A DNA stretch of 64,000 bases, from positions 2,170,001-2,234,000 of the forward strand of contig WWBZ02000051.1 in the NCBI GenBank assembly GCA_011503125.2. Reading direction: 5' to 3'. The translations under genes and the position numbers were made by a program. The notes beneath the pieces are model-generated. The model did not search any database, was not told the DNA's origin, and saw only the letters and a list, made by a program, of their open reading frames with translations. This document shows, in pieces, positions 1 to 10,514 of the stretch. The DNA comes from Botryosphaeria dothidea. Its lineage: Eukaryota > Ascomycota > Dothideomycetes > Botryosphaeriales > Botryosphaeriaceae. Numbering within the stretch: the stretch's first letter is position 1; each line of letters opens with the position of its first letter.

Positions 1-736
1 GCGGCGCGCGCCACAGCTGGTAGGGGTCCTCCTTGCGCAGCGGCGCGTAGACGACCTCGCCGTCGACATACTTGTCCTCGTGGCTGCCGCCGATGGTCAG
101 GATGCCATCCTGCGTGCCGTTGTCGGCCATGTTGGTGCCGTAGAAGAGGCCGAAGCGCGGGCTGTCGAGCCTGCCGTCCCACAGCAGCGTTTCCACGAGC
201 GAGGAGGTGGCGTTCTCGGCGATGGAGGAGAAGCCGAGGCCGAGGAAGCCGTCGGCCGTGATCCAGCGCCAGCTGCTCTCATTGACCGAGAGGAAGGTCT
301 GATTCCACTCAATGGCCGGGGAGACGCCTTCAGGAGTGCTGAAGACATCCTGGGTAGCCCAGCCGGACACGCCGTCACCGTCAATGTAGGGAATCTTCGT
401 GAAAGAGTCCAGGTCAACGGAGGTGGACGAGTCTGAGCTGTTGTATCCAGTGCGCTTGTAGTCGCTCAGGCTGGGGCATGATGTTTCGGTGCACTCGGTG
501 CTGGTGAACCATGCCGTGGATGAGCCGGTGTCGAACAGCAGCCTGTACGGCTTTGGTGGTGTTCCCACTTGAAATTCGACAGAGGACTGGTAATGACGTC
601 AGTAACGATGAAAATAAGGTTACATTGATTTGGCACTAACGTAGGTGTTTTGGATGACGACCGGAAGGTCGATGACGGAAGCTGAAACAGCTGTCGCGGC
701 AGCCAAGAGGCCCGCACTCTTCACACTGGCACCCAT
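1..736 (-). CDS. Pepsin-like aspartic protease, secreted (partial, 3' end outside window)
   Basis: Read on the minus strand as exon 1 (736-641), a 54-nt intron (640-587, GTTAGT..CCAG) and exon 2 (586 to the window edge). The start at 736 gives a hydrophobic, Ala-rich leader (MGASVKSAGLLAAATAVSAS) typical of a signal peptide. After the intron the protein reads VGTPPKPYRLLFDTGSSTAW, which holds the first catalytic motif of family A1 (DTGSS), followed by the flap/core region with GFLGLGF and an N-glycosylation site (NAT). The second catalytic Asp lies beyond position 1, so only the N-terminal half is visible. There is no obvious propeptide between leader and catalytic domain, which is short for a pepsinogen-type enzyme and resembles the membrane-anchored or barrier-type fungal proteases. 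Expected to act on proteins in the secretory pathway, at the cell surface or outside the cell. Confidence 0.9.
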
Positions 737-1104
737 GATGAACGAGCGACAGGAAAACGAATGGTATGTGTGTTTGGCATCTTTTTGACAGGCGCTGATC
801 GGCAATTTAAAGACTTCAATGCTCAACGGCACAATAGGCACAGGGGCTTCTTAAAAAAGAATTGCGGTGCCGTAAATACGAGGCGCTCAGGAAAGCCATT
901 ACTCGATTAGGTAAAGCGAAGACAGTGCGGTGCTTGGCGCCTTTAGTTGCTCGTATACTTATACCCGAAGGCGCTTTGTCTCCGGTTGATGCAGCTGCAA
1001 CAATTTTGCTACAAAATATCGCAATGCGTCTTATTGAAACCTGCCTTGAACTAACTACGCAAAAGAAATCCCAAAGCCGAAGTTGTTGCATCCTTGCCCG
1101 TAGC
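737..1104. other. Intergenic, protease promoter and reductase 3' flank
   Basis: No supportable gene. It holds the upstream region of the minus-strand protease and the 3' flank of the minus-strand reductase. The open frames here lack family similarity and splice support. Confidence 0.5.
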
Positions 1105-3203
1105 TCAATGAACACCATTGGCCCCGTTCGTCCCATTAGCAGCTGCGTATGAGCGCTTTACGCCACGCTGGGGTCGAGGGAGTATTCCGGCATTTTCAAA
1201 GGAGCGAAACGTCTCTATCCACGTCTCGTAGGTATCATCGTACCTCTGCCATCCCATCTTTCGGGCTTTGTTGACGCTGCTGATGGTCGGCCAGGACTTT
1301 CCGACCGCCCAGTCCATGAACCACCACGTTCCCCAATCAAATGCTTCAGGATTGCCGCCGTATTTCTTGCAGATGCTCTCCCATACGGGCTTCTTGTCCT
1401 TTGCCCAATTGCCCATCTTGAAACTCTGCTCCATGACCTCGCTATCGCCAGCCGACTCGATGGCATTTTCACCGAGCACCTTTCGGACGTGTCAGCGTTT
1501 GGCCAAGTATGGAAATTGATGTGACATTACCTCGACGCCGTAATAGTCGCCAAGTTTCGGCAGGAGGTTCTTCCAGAAGAACACATCTCCATTCTGGTGG
1601 TTGAAGGCTTCATTCTTTGTGTGCTCCTCCGTGGTAGCCCAGACGGACATGTCGGCCAGACTCGGAGCGTACGAACTATCGTCCACGCAGTGCCAGAAAT
1701 AGCGGTTCCCCGAGAACCGAGCCTTCTGGCCGATCTCCTTGCAGACAAGCATGTATAGTGCCAGCGTGACGGCCTCCGACATTCCGTTTTCTGTCTTTGT
1801 GTTGGGATACTGTGTGCGTCCGTCATAAGGGATGAGTATGCACTTACTTCCGGGGGTGTATCCGACAATCGCATTTGGTCGGATAATGTTGTATGACCAA
1901 CTCCGCCTCTTCGACATCTCCTTCAAACAGTCCTCCCTGTGACGAACAAGTATGTTAGCTTCTTTGTTCTTTAGAATGAAGGGAGAGCTTGACTGACTGT
2001 TTGTAGTAGAAGTTCAGTCCATGGTCCTCATATCGGGGCTCGTCTTCGACCAGCGGTGCTCGTACCGGTCCGAGATGCACTCCGTAGTACTATGAGATAT
2101 TCTTTAAGTATAATTTTGGGATGGCGGGGTGGTGTACTGGTAGGGTACACTTCCACGGTAACCTGGCCTTTCTGGGGTGGCACAGGTTCTAAGTTCGAAT
2201 CTTAGACCGCTTACCTACTCGTGGCATGTGCGTCCCACGTTAAAAGCACACGTACCCGCGTTCTCCCTAGCGGTGATAAGGGGGAAAATCCACAGGTGGT
2301 TAGGGTGGGCCACAAGTGGCATGTACGTCCCACTATAAAAGCATACGTACCCGCGTTCTCTCTGGCGGTAACAAGGGGGAGAAGGGCCAGCTAGGCGCTT
2401 CTAAAAATAAATTTTAAGAGCGCTTTACCAGCGCTTATAAATAGGTAAGCCGGGACTTCTTACGGCTTAGTCTTAAGATTTACAGTCACCTCTCTCTACA
2501 GTTCCTCCCTCTTAGCTACTCTTCCTACTTTAGACACCGCTACCGGTATATAGAAAAAACCATACTAAATAGAGTATCTGCGGATACTACCATTGTAGAT
2601 AGGGAAGGTTTTTACCCGGGCTATCCCAAGAAAGTAGCCACGGTTTCCCCTTCCATATACCCTTACAGATAGCCACAGCTGCATGGACCCTTCGGGGAGC
2701 TAAATCAGCTTAAAATTGAATTTATCTATCTATCTATAATTTTGGGATTAAAGGAACAAAAGAAACTACCTTGCCACCGGTCTGCAAACAGACTCGTTGA
2801 AGAGAATCACCAGCAACCGCATCTATGGCGTTCAAGAAGTTCTCGAAGAGAGGGATGTTGGTCTCAGCAAGAAGCTTGAAGTTATCGATATGAACGTATG
2901 AGGTGAAGTAGGCGTGCGTGACTCCGGAGCAATGAGACTCCATAGCCTGGATCACTTCTTCCAGGGGAGCTAGGAAATCAATTGCGACAAACTCAACGCG
3001 CGGATCCTGCCAATGCGTCTTTGTCGGAGTCCGTGAGGTGATGATGATGCGTTCCCTGAGCTTCTCGTCAGCTCTATCACAGAGAATATTTTTTGTCTTT
3101 ACCATTCTGGTTTGGGCTCACGAATGAGGTGTTCGACGATGGCATTCCCGCTGATGCCATTGGCGCCAGTGACGAAGGCCGTTTTCTTCGGAGTGGGAGC
3201 CAT
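1105..3203 (-). CDS. PRISE-type short-chain dehydrogenase/reductase (progesterone 5-beta-reductase/SirQ-like)
   Basis: Six exons on the minus strand: 3203-3103, 3055-2770, 2089-1998, 1936-1848, 1790-1531 and 1479-1105; all joins keep frame (about 400 aa). The N-terminus has the Rossmann motif TGANGISG. The motif LQTGGK, with the lysine used by PRISE enzymes, ends exon 2, and NFYYKQED, with the catalytic tyrosine, lies in exon 3. The C-terminal region with WFMDWAVGKSW is typical of this NAD(P)H-dependent enone reductase/epimerase-like family. It shares a 420-bp upstream region with the divergent acyl-CoA ligase, so co-expression is likely. The odd feature is intron 2: a SINE has expanded it from about 54 to 680 nt directly after the lysine codon, while both splice sites and a TACTTAA-like branch region near the acceptor are kept. 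The gene may still be functional if the long intron is spliced. The natural substrate cannot be told. Confidence 0.85.
2109..2122. repeat. Target-site duplication, left copy, of the SINE
   Basis: tataattttgggat, identical to 2735-2748. It represents host intron sequence duplicated on insertion. Confidence 0.9.
2123..2734 (+). mobile_element. tRNA-derived SINE with LINE-type TATC tail
   Basis: 612-bp element bounded by an exact 14-bp direct repeat. The 5' end resembles a tRNA: a D-arm-like palindrome GTGTAC..GTACAC (A-box region, about 2131-2150) and a B-box-like AGTTCGAATCT (2192-2202). The body holds two copies of a roughly 66-bp unit (2221-2286 and 2316-2381, offset 95 bp). The 3' end is TTTATC followed by TATC repeats. 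The last 68 bp (2667-2734) closely match the 3' end of the LINE at 11183-11251. There is no coding capacity. It lies in antisense orientation inside intron 2 of the reductase gene. A non-autonomous element moved by LINE reverse transcriptase is the best reading. Confidence 0.87.
2131..2202 (+). promoter_or_regulatory. Internal RNA polymerase III promoter (A and B boxes) of the SINE
   Basis: A-box-like TGGTGTACTGG within 2130-2143 and B-box-like AGTTCGAATCT at 2192-2202, about 55 bp apart, as in tRNA genes. The B box deviates from GGTTCGANTCC at its ends, so activity is uncertain. Confidence 0.6.
2735..2748. repeat. Target-site duplication, right copy, of the SINE
   Basis: tataattttgggat, identical to 2109-2122, directly following the TATC tail. 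Confidence 0.9.
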
Positions 3204-3623
3204 TGTGTGTGATGTTGTGCAGAAAGCAAAAGTATAATTGTCAAGCTTCCGGGAGATCTGGGAGCCGATTAAGAATCCAGGCAAGAGAATCAAGCCTGAA
3301 CTATGGATGGATCTCTTTCCCCGCACTCACTGCGGCGGCAAGCGGCCCCGCTGCCGCAGGAAATTCGCGCCACTCTACCCCGGACCCCGGATCTCGGTCT
3401 GATAACCCGATGTCGGGGCAGATCGGGTCATCCGGAGCGGGTGGAGAAAGCAACTGGCGGAAATGCTGACGCCAGGGGCGGGATTTCGGTTGTGACAGCG
3501 GAAAGGCGGAATACGCTACCCCAGATCTGCACGGTTCCGTCCACACGAGCCGACCCACTTTATACAGCACTTGTATGATCCAACTGTGTCGAGCAACAAC
3601 TCGAGTCACAAACAGAATACACC
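3204..3623. promoter_or_regulatory. Bidirectional promoter, reductase / acyl-CoA ligase
   Basis: The 420 bp between two divergent start codons. It is GC-rich with several CGG/CCG triplets, including GGCGGAAATG near 3457, GGCGGAATAC near 3504 and CCCGATGTCGGGG near 3408, all possible half-sites for a Zn2Cys6 regulator. No clear TATA box on either strand. Confidence 0.5.
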
Positions 3624-5549
3624 ATGATATACCGTAGCAGCAAAGTCTTGGACTATCCCCAGGACGCTACGTTGACGGACATCCTTCTGAACTTCAACTT
3701 CAACAATACTCCGCCTGAGAAGCCCGCAATAATAGATGGACCGAGCGGAAATGTGGTTTTCACATATGAGAGCTTGCGACTAGCTGTTAGGAGTTTCGCC
3801 TCGCATCTGCAAAACCGTCTTGGCGTACAGCCGGGTGATGTTGTGGCAATACTCTCAACCACAAAGGTACAGCTTCCCACTCAGCAGAAAGCCCAGCAGT
3901 TGTGTAACTTCCGAGTTTCAGCATTACTTCCCCGTTGCAGTCCACGGAATCTTGGCAGTCGGGGGCGTCGTCTCCGCATTCAACCCGCTTTATCAGCCCA
4001 AGGTAGGCACATCCACATCCAGTAAATGAAGCACACAAGAGCCAACGAACACAGGAAATCGCCCACGCACTGCACCTATCAAAGCCCAAGCACGTCATCA
4101 TCGAAGACGCCCTCCTCGAACCCTTCTTCCACGGCCTCTCCCTGGCAACCAACCTGACCACCAACCCCACCATCCACGTCTGGAGCGACCACCGCCAACC
4201 CACCCTCCCACCGCAATGCCACCACCTCGACCCCGCCACCATCATCGCCACAGGCAGCCGCGCCTTCACCGCCCCCAGCCTCACGCCCCCGGCAATCGCC
4301 AAGACCCCGGCCTTCATCAGCTTCAGCTCCGGCACCGCCGGCCTCGTCAAAGGCGTGATCCTCACGCACGCGAACATCGTCGCCAACATCCACCAGCAGT
4401 GCGCCGCGCTCGCCGGCATGTTCGCGCCCGCCACCGTCCTCGTGCTCGCCGTCCCGTTCTTCCACATCCTCGGGTTGGCGGGCTTCTGCTGCCAGTACGT
4501 GTGCCAGGGCGCGCCGATCGTGGTGTTCCGGCGCTTCGAGGTGGGCCCGCTGCTGGACGCGGTCGAGCGCGAGCGCATCACGCACGTCAACGTCGTGCCG
4601 CCGATCGCGCTGGCGCTGCTGAACGCGCGGGAGGGGCGGACGCGGGACCTGTCCTCGTTGAGGTGCCTGATCAACGCAGCGGCGCCGCTGAAGCAGAACA
4701 TTGGCGATGAGCTGTGCGCGCGGTACGGCTGCGTCGTCACGCAGTGGTATGGGATGACGGAGGCGAGTCCGAGTCTGGCGTCGCAGCGGGAGGACGAGGT
4801 GGAGGGGCCCGGCCGGGGGAGCGTGGGGAGGCTGTTGCCGGGCGTGGAGGCGAGGGTGGTGGATGAGGAGGGGCGGGATTGTGAGGGAGGTGCGCCGGGG
4901 GAGTTGCTGATCAGGGGCCCGAATCTCATGCTTGGGTATATGATGGAGGCGGGGTTGGAGCGAGCGCGAGATGGGGATGGCTGGTTCCGGACCGGGGATG
5001 TCGGGTACTTCGACGAGAGCGGGTATCTGTTCCTGGTCGACCGGGCAAAGGAGATGATCAAGGTGAAAGGGTAAGCGGGCTTCCTTGAGAGGTCTACTGT
5101 AGAGATGAGCTGATGCGCTGTGAGCAGACATCAAGTTGCACCAGCGGAGCTGGAAGCCATCCTTCTTGGACATTCCAGTGTAGCCGATGCGGCGGTCTGT
5201 GGAATTCATGTTGATGAAGACGCAACGGAGTATCCCATCGCGTATGTCGCGCTGAACGCCAGCGAAGGCAGTCGGGGCAAGAGGGATCCGACGGCCATTA
5301 CGGATGAGATTCGCCAATATGTCGACGGGCAAGTTACTCACTATAAAAGGCTGAAAGGCGGCGTGCATGTTCCTGACGCCATACCGAGAAAGTAAGTGAA
5401 ACCACACCCCCACGGCTTTGGAGCAACTAAAGCTTTGCGAGTCTTGACTAACTCTTCTCAGCCCATCAGGAAAGGTGTTGCGCCGTCTGTTACCCGCAAA
5501 CTTACAAAGGGCCGCGGATGTTAAAAAGACATTGGTTTCGAAATTGTAG
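3624..5549 (+). CDS. 4-coumarate-CoA ligase-like acyl-CoA synthetase, peroxisomal (C-terminal SKL)
   Basis: Five exons: 3624-3866, 3922-4002, 4055-5070, 5128-5391 and 5462-5549; 563 aa, the usual length for the ANL superfamily. It activates a carboxylic acid to its CoA thioester through an acyl-AMP. Visible signatures are the P-loop FISFSSGTAGLVKG, the A5-type motif WYGMTEASP, the hinge region WFRTGDVGY..DRAKEMIKVKG and the C-terminal catalytic lysine in PSGKVLRR. The protein ends VSKL, a canonical PTS1, so peroxisomal import is expected. Exon 3 is notably GC-rich. It is divergent from the reductase and is the first enzyme expected in the cluster pathway. The substrate is not readable from sequence; aryl-propanoic or medium/long-chain fatty acids are both compatible with this family. 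Confidence 0.93.
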
Positions 5550-5584
5550 ATTGTTCTCATAGAGCAGTGAATGAGAAGATTATC

Positions 5585-6457
5585 TTAGAGTATTGACAAC
5601 TGGTCGGAGTCAAGCCTGCCTCCAAACAGAGCATTGAACCAGTCAGTATTGAACATTTCTTTTGATGGGTCTTTGTTGCTAGCATCCTTCCCATTATCTG
5701 CGCGAAAAGATACGGTACCGTTCACGGCCCGGTGGAGCATTTCTTCGAAGTCGTAATCTGCCATGACCAAGTCTCCGATGTCCGGAGATGTAGCTCCTTC
5801 TGTCTGGACTTGCCCGCCACCTGGTGCCGCCGATGATGATACTCCTCCACTTGAAGCTTGTTGCTGCCAGTCGAGTGCATTGCCAGTGTCGAGATACGCT
5901 GCACCTGTAGTTGGAATGGTTTGTGTCCCTCCGAGGAAAGACATTGACAATGTCTCGAGGGCCGGGTCAGTGGCCTGGTCCGATGTACGTATTGGGTTCA
6001 TGGAATTGCCATTAACAATGTTCCCCTGGTCAGGACCCGATGTGCCGTCTCCAAGAACCGCCGTGACCATGTGATTCAGCCGTAACACAGTCCGTATGAG
6101 CTTTCCGGATACCCATGTCTTCGTGCAGTAATTCCGCAGTGTCTGGACTGCTAAAATAGTCGGGGTGCCATATGTTGCGCGAAACAAGGGCTCCTTAACT
6201 ATTAGTGCGAAAGAGATTACTGTGGCGTTGAGCAGGTAGTGGATGAAGGGGAACATGAACTTGGGGTAGTCGTCTGGTATTTGGCTGAATTGGCCAATGA
6301 TGCTATGGGCGAGCTGTATGCACATGACTTCATTCCCGATGGAGTTTTGCTCTTTTGAGGGAGCAGTAGGGGGTTGCTGCAAGAGTGGCTTTCGAATGAG
6401 CAGCCGAAGGCTGGAAGTACGCTGCGTGCCGGTCAGTGAATCGAAAGGGGAAGACAT
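5585..6457 (-). CDS. Fungal transcription-factor-like fragment lacking a zinc cluster
   Basis: Uninterrupted minus-strand frame from the ATG at 6457 to a stop at 5585 (290 aa); the frame is open further upstream without an ATG. The part around the segment with IPDDYPKFMFPFIHYLL and TLRNYCTKTWVSGKL resembles the C-terminal end of the fungal-specific regulatory domain of Zn2Cys6 factors, followed by a low-complexity acidic tail. No Cys6 cluster or other DNA-binding domain is visible upstream before the hydrolase gene ends at 6862, leaving no room for a full N-terminus. It is either a truncated remnant or a co-regulator without its own DNA-binding domain. Its place between pathway genes suggests it was the cluster regulator. 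The functional assignment is weak. Confidence 0.55.
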   Translation of the reverse strand: MSSPFDSLTGTQRTSSLRLLIRKPLLQQPPTAPSKEQNSIGNEVMCIQLAHSIIGQFSQIPDDYPKFMFPFIHYLLNATVISFALIVKEPLFRATYGTPTILAVQTLRNYCTKTWVSGKLIRTVLRLNHMVTAVLGDGTSGPDQGNIVNGNSMNPIRTSDQATDPALETLSMSFLGGTQTIPTTGAAYLDTGNALDWQQQASSGGVSSSAAPGGGQVQTEGATSPDIGDLVMADYDFEEMLHRAVNGTVSFRADNGKDASNKDPSKEMFNTDWFNALFGGRLDSDQLSIL

Positions 6458-6834
6458 TCGAAAATTAGATTCAGCCGTCGATCCGAATGGTTCGCGCAAG
6501 CGACGGACGACGAGGGCGAGGATGCGGGATGGACGGACAAGTTGCGGAAAGCGCACAGGGGGGGAACAGAGTTGTGGGGGATCGCCAGCCACTCTCACAC
6601 ACTAGATATGCTTATGGAAATTCGGGTTCAGAGCCAAACCCACTGCCCCACAGCCTGCCGCGGCCCGCACTCAGAGCCGCAGTCCCCTTCATGCATTTCT
6701 GGGGTAAGCAGGCTGGAGAGAGCCCTTGCGATCCGTCTATTGGCCAAGCTATCTGCGGCGTGCGGAGCAAGCACGTGTGCATCTCCAAGCGGCTGGGCAG
6801 CGGGACGGAGCACGCTTGCTGTCGGCCCGAGTCC

Positions 6835-6845
6835 CGGAATTTCCG
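6835..6845. promoter_or_regulatory. CGG-N5-CCG palindromic site
   Basis: CGGAATTTCCG, an inverted CGG pair with the spacing used by several Zn2Cys6 factors. It is upstream of the regulator fragment and just past the hydrolase stop. The same 11-mer occurs at 18384-18394 and 35014-35024. Function is inferred only. Confidence 0.35.
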
Positions 6846-6861
6846 CCCAAATCCCGCCGGT

Positions 6862-8167
6862 CTACAGCTTTGCGCTTCCCGCCGACCCGACGACCTCCTG
6901 CAAGATTGCCGCCACCTCCTCGGCGAGGAGATGTGGGTGCGTCATGGGAATCTTAGTTCGTCGGGTTAGCATCACGCGCTACAATTGGGGATGCGAGGCA
7001 CTTACGAGATGGCCAGCGCCCTCGAAGATTTTCACCCATCCCGGGCTCTTTGACATCTTCTTGATCTCTTCACGGCAATCCGCATTGCTGCCAAGTAGAT
7101 GTTAGCTGCAAACCGCCTTTTCGTTTTGTTGAGCGCGAGCCTGACATGACCTTGCTTTCTCTCCCTACGAGAAAGTAATGGCGTTGACGAGAACTTGCAA
7201 GCAATTCGAGGATCGCCGGGAACGGTGCGGCAAGGTAAGTAGCCTGCATTGAAATCAGCGAGATGGAAAAGAAGACTTCGATGGATCCATAATATACCGC
7301 TTCCTGCTCCTTTGTTGTTTTCAGTGTCCAGTATGTTTGACCCTCAGAACTGACTTCGTGGATTGCCGTGTCCTGCGCAACATTGACTTATCAGCATGTG
7401 CGTTGGAGAGTTGCGCCCTACCCGACCTACAATGTACTTTTGGAGCTGTTCGGGATGCCAATCTGACATTCCCTTGCTTTTGGAGAAGGCTGCTCGGGCT
7501 TCTTCATAACTGGGCCACCTGTCACGCCTCTTCAACGCCTGGTCGGCAATAATCTGGGTCTGCCCAGGGAACTGGAAAATGATCGGTTCCACAAATACAG
7601 TGGCCAGAAGAGCTGAAGGGGCCATCATTGCGGCATGGGATCTACGGTTTTGTTAACAAATTCTTTTACACCAGGCTTCATCGCTGATACTCACAGCGCC
7701 CCGCCACCAAACGAATGACCAACACCAATAACAGGCGCTTCGACTTGGAAGTGCTCCAAGACTTTCAAAATGTCTCGCGAGTGATCGGGCCAGAATGCTG
7801 TGAGCTTTTGTCAATCAAATTGAAATGCTTCGGAACCCTCTTTTTTCATACTTTTGTCCTTGACCAACTTCCCAGTGTTCATCACAGCGCTATCACCGTG
7901 GTTCGCAGCATCCAAAGTAAGTATGCGCTTAGTGCAGGAAGAAACTCCGGGCTTATCCAGAATTTCCTTTATGATCAGCTCCCAGAACCCCTTGTTGAAT
8001 GATGTTCCGTGCGTGAGTAGTAGACTCAATCCACGAGCTGGTGCCGTGGGGATGATGTACTCCTCTACCACCAGGTTGAGCTTGACGTCGGGAGAGATGA
8101 CAGTGTCAGGATTGCGAGGGAAACTGGCCTGAATCGTGTGAACACTTTTCTGGTAGGTCGGAGACAT
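6862..8167 (-). CDS. Peroxisomal alpha/beta hydrolase, AKT2-like toxin-biosynthesis-protein family (C-terminal AKL)
   Basis: Six exons: 8167-7852, 7797-7695, 7641-7431, 7372-7146, 7087-7006 and 6951-6862; 342 aa. The fold is marked by LLLTHGTSFNKGFW (oxyanion loop), the nucleophile elbow GVGHSFGGG and a C-terminal FEGAGHL carrying the catalytic His. The protein ends GSAKL, a PTS1. Relatives include the peroxisomal hydrolase AKT2 of Alternaria AK-toxin clusters and many proteins annotated as toxin biosynthesis protein; the family probably acts on CoA thioesters or esters, but its reaction is poorly defined. It lies in the same direction as the regulator fragment (264 bp or more away) and the aldehyde dehydrogenase. 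The fourth intron (7145-7088, donor GTCAGG) was chosen because only that donor keeps frame. Confidence 0.87.
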
Positions 8168-8764
8168 GTTGAAAATGTGAAATCAACGAGACTGGTTGAG
8201 GAAATGAGAATGCGGCAAGACGATCAACAGAGTAGAGATATGAGTGAACTAAAATATGCACGAGTTCGGGCTACAGCATCATACCGTGGGCGAATCAGAT
8301 CACCGCGTGCGCCCGATGTACCGACGGCAAAAAACCCGCCAAGCGGAACCGGCGGTAGCCGGTGCAGCCCTCACACACACTGAAGAAAGCTGAAGCTGAT
8401 ACCTACAACCCACAGAAATCTGCGGTCCTGAAAGCTTTTACGTCCAAAACTGTATCACTGATCCTGAAAGCATAAAGACAAGCACGAACATAGAGGTCGC
8501 CGGCGCCCATGTCAGTGCTTACACGCTCATTTCACAAGGGAGAAGAAAGTCGTTTTTCCGTTTCCAACCGTGTATTATATTCTACGATGATGAACTACGA
8601 TTCTTTTACTCCTACGGAATATTTCTTCCTTTTCATCTTCTCCAGAAAGCCCAAACCCAACATCCACTGTATTCTTGATCCATCCCCCATCTTTCTAAAG
8701 TTTCGGAGGGAAATTCAGACTGCTCTAAGGTTAGCCGCTGCAAACTCTATGTGATTCTTTTTGC
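8168..8764. promoter_or_regulatory. Hydrolase promoter region / aldehyde dehydrogenase 3' flank
   Basis: 597 bp without a supportable gene. The part near the hydrolase start has AAGCGGAACCGGCGG around 8340-8354 and other CGG/CCG triplets as in the other cluster promoters. Confidence 0.4.
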
Positions 8765-10514
8765 TCACTTGATGTGGACACTCTTTGGCTCCAAGTATTC
8801 ATACAGCCCGTATTTCCCCAGCTCTCTACCACTGCCACTCTGCTTCGTTCCTCCGAAAGCAGTGTTCAGTTCCGGCAGATACGGTGAGTTGACTGAGACA
8901 CCGCCGCTCTCAAGCTTACTCGAGACGCGCAGTGCGCGGTTTAGATCGTTCGTGTATATATTGGCTGCACCGATGAATTAGCTGTTGATTCATGCAACCA
9001 GAATCAAAGTGGGTTCATACCTGCAAGCCCATACACACTGTCGTTGGCGAGCTCTATGGCTTCTTCTTCAGTCTTGAACGTCTGGATTGTCAATACCGGA
9101 CCGAATATCTCCTCACGAATAATCCTGCTACTCTTTTGTGGGTTGAAGAAGATGGTCGGCTCGATGAACTGTCCCTTGGCACCCTTCCGGACACCTCCGG
9201 CCAGCAGTGTCGCACTCTGCTTTCCAATCTCCACGTAAGACATGATGCGGTCAAATTGGCCCTTGTCTACTACAGGGCCAAGTTCGGTCGATGGGTCCAA
9301 TGGATCAGACCCGAGCGTTTTGCTCGCTGATTCGAAGATGCCCTTCACCGCAGCGGTAAATCTGTCTGCAATGTTCTCCTGAACGAGGACTCTGGAAGAT
9401 GCTGCACCACGTCAAAGGCTTTTCTTCCATCAAGCTGGAAGCAATACTCACCGACACAGATCTGGCCAGAGTTTGCCAGAAAGCCGCCGCCGACGCTAAG
9501 TGGCAATCAGCTTCTGCTTCAACGAATTTGACAGCCAGACTAACCTTTGCACAGTGGCCTCGAAAGTAGCATCATCAAAGACAATTGCGGGGGACTTTCC
9601 ACCCAGCTCCAATGTGACCCGCTTCAAGTTGCTCTTCAATGCCAGCTCCTGGATTGCCCTGCCAACATTGATTGAGCCGGTGAAGCTGATCTTTGTGATG
9701 CCAGGATGTGATGCGAGAGCTTCTCCGGTTGTCTGAGCGCCAGAAACAAATTGAACAACACCCGGAGGAAACCCAGCTTCGGCGAAAAGAGGGCCCAGAG
9801 CCAATGCGCCCAGAGGTGACTTCTCGGAAGCTTTGAAGATGAACTGCAGGGATTCCGTTCTCAGTCCTTCTCCTCGCTAGCGTAAAGGAATCGAAGACGG
9901 CTGAACTTACGCAGTTGCCAGCGGCCAGAGCCGGTGCTATCTTCCAGCCAATATACATGAAAGTTGCATTCCACGAAGCGATTCCAGCGCAGACCCCCAA
10001 AGGCTCGTATCTCACGATCTTGTACACGCCGTTCTCCTCGGGATATGAATCACCACTTATCTTGTCGGCCAGCCCCGCGTAGTATCTGTAGACTTGCACC
10101 ATATGGGCAATGTCGAACATTTTCAAAGCAGTCACAGGCTTTCCGGATGGCAGAGATTCGAGAGTTGCAAGACGGACGGCATTGTTCTCAACCAGATCAG
10201 CAAATTTGAGAAGACATTCCTGCCGCTGAGCGCCGGTGAATTTTCCCCATGGCCCCTCCCTTCTCGCGCAATGGGCTGCTGTTACTGCGGCGTCTACTTC
10301 TTTTCTCCCCGCGGTTTGGATTTTCGTGGGGATGATGGAGTCGTCAAAAGGATTCACCAGGGTCAAGGTCTCCGTGCTTGTCGAATCCACGAACTGTTCA
10401 CATGTAGTTGATTCAGCTTTTGTGCATACAATATTTCTGCCCAACTAGACAGACCTCATTGTTGACGAAGAGCTTCGACGGAATGTCAATTCCTTGGTAC
10501 TTAGACGCCGCCAT
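8765..10514 (-). CDS. NAD(P)-dependent aldehyde dehydrogenase
   Basis: Six exons: 10514-10455, 10393-9911, 9843-9545, 9495-9452, 9401-9021 and 8964-8765; 488 aa, normal for the ALDH superfamily. It oxidises an aldehyde to the acid. Visible motifs are the N-terminal SKLFVNNE|FVDS, YEPLGVCAGIASWN, the general base in LELGGKSP, the catalytic Cys in NSGQICVA (split by an intron after G), EEIFGPVLTIQTF for cofactor binding and a C-terminal GGTKQSGSGRELG. It ends SVHIK, with no PTS1, so it is probably cytosolic, unlike four of its neighbours. It is divergent from the ABM-like gene with a 277-bp shared promoter. In the pathway it could supply the acid that the ligase activates. All catalytic residues are present. 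Confidence 0.93.

Noticed and set aside
2123..2734. SINE considered as a tRNA gene or MITE
   Set aside because: The tRNA-like head cannot form a full cloverleaf and there are no terminal inverted repeats; tail and 14-bp duplications fit a SINE.
3787..5560. Two long minus-strand frames of 424 and 493 codons
   Set aside because: Shadows of the acyl-CoA ligase exon 3, which is GC-rich and has a complete set of family motifs on the plus strand.
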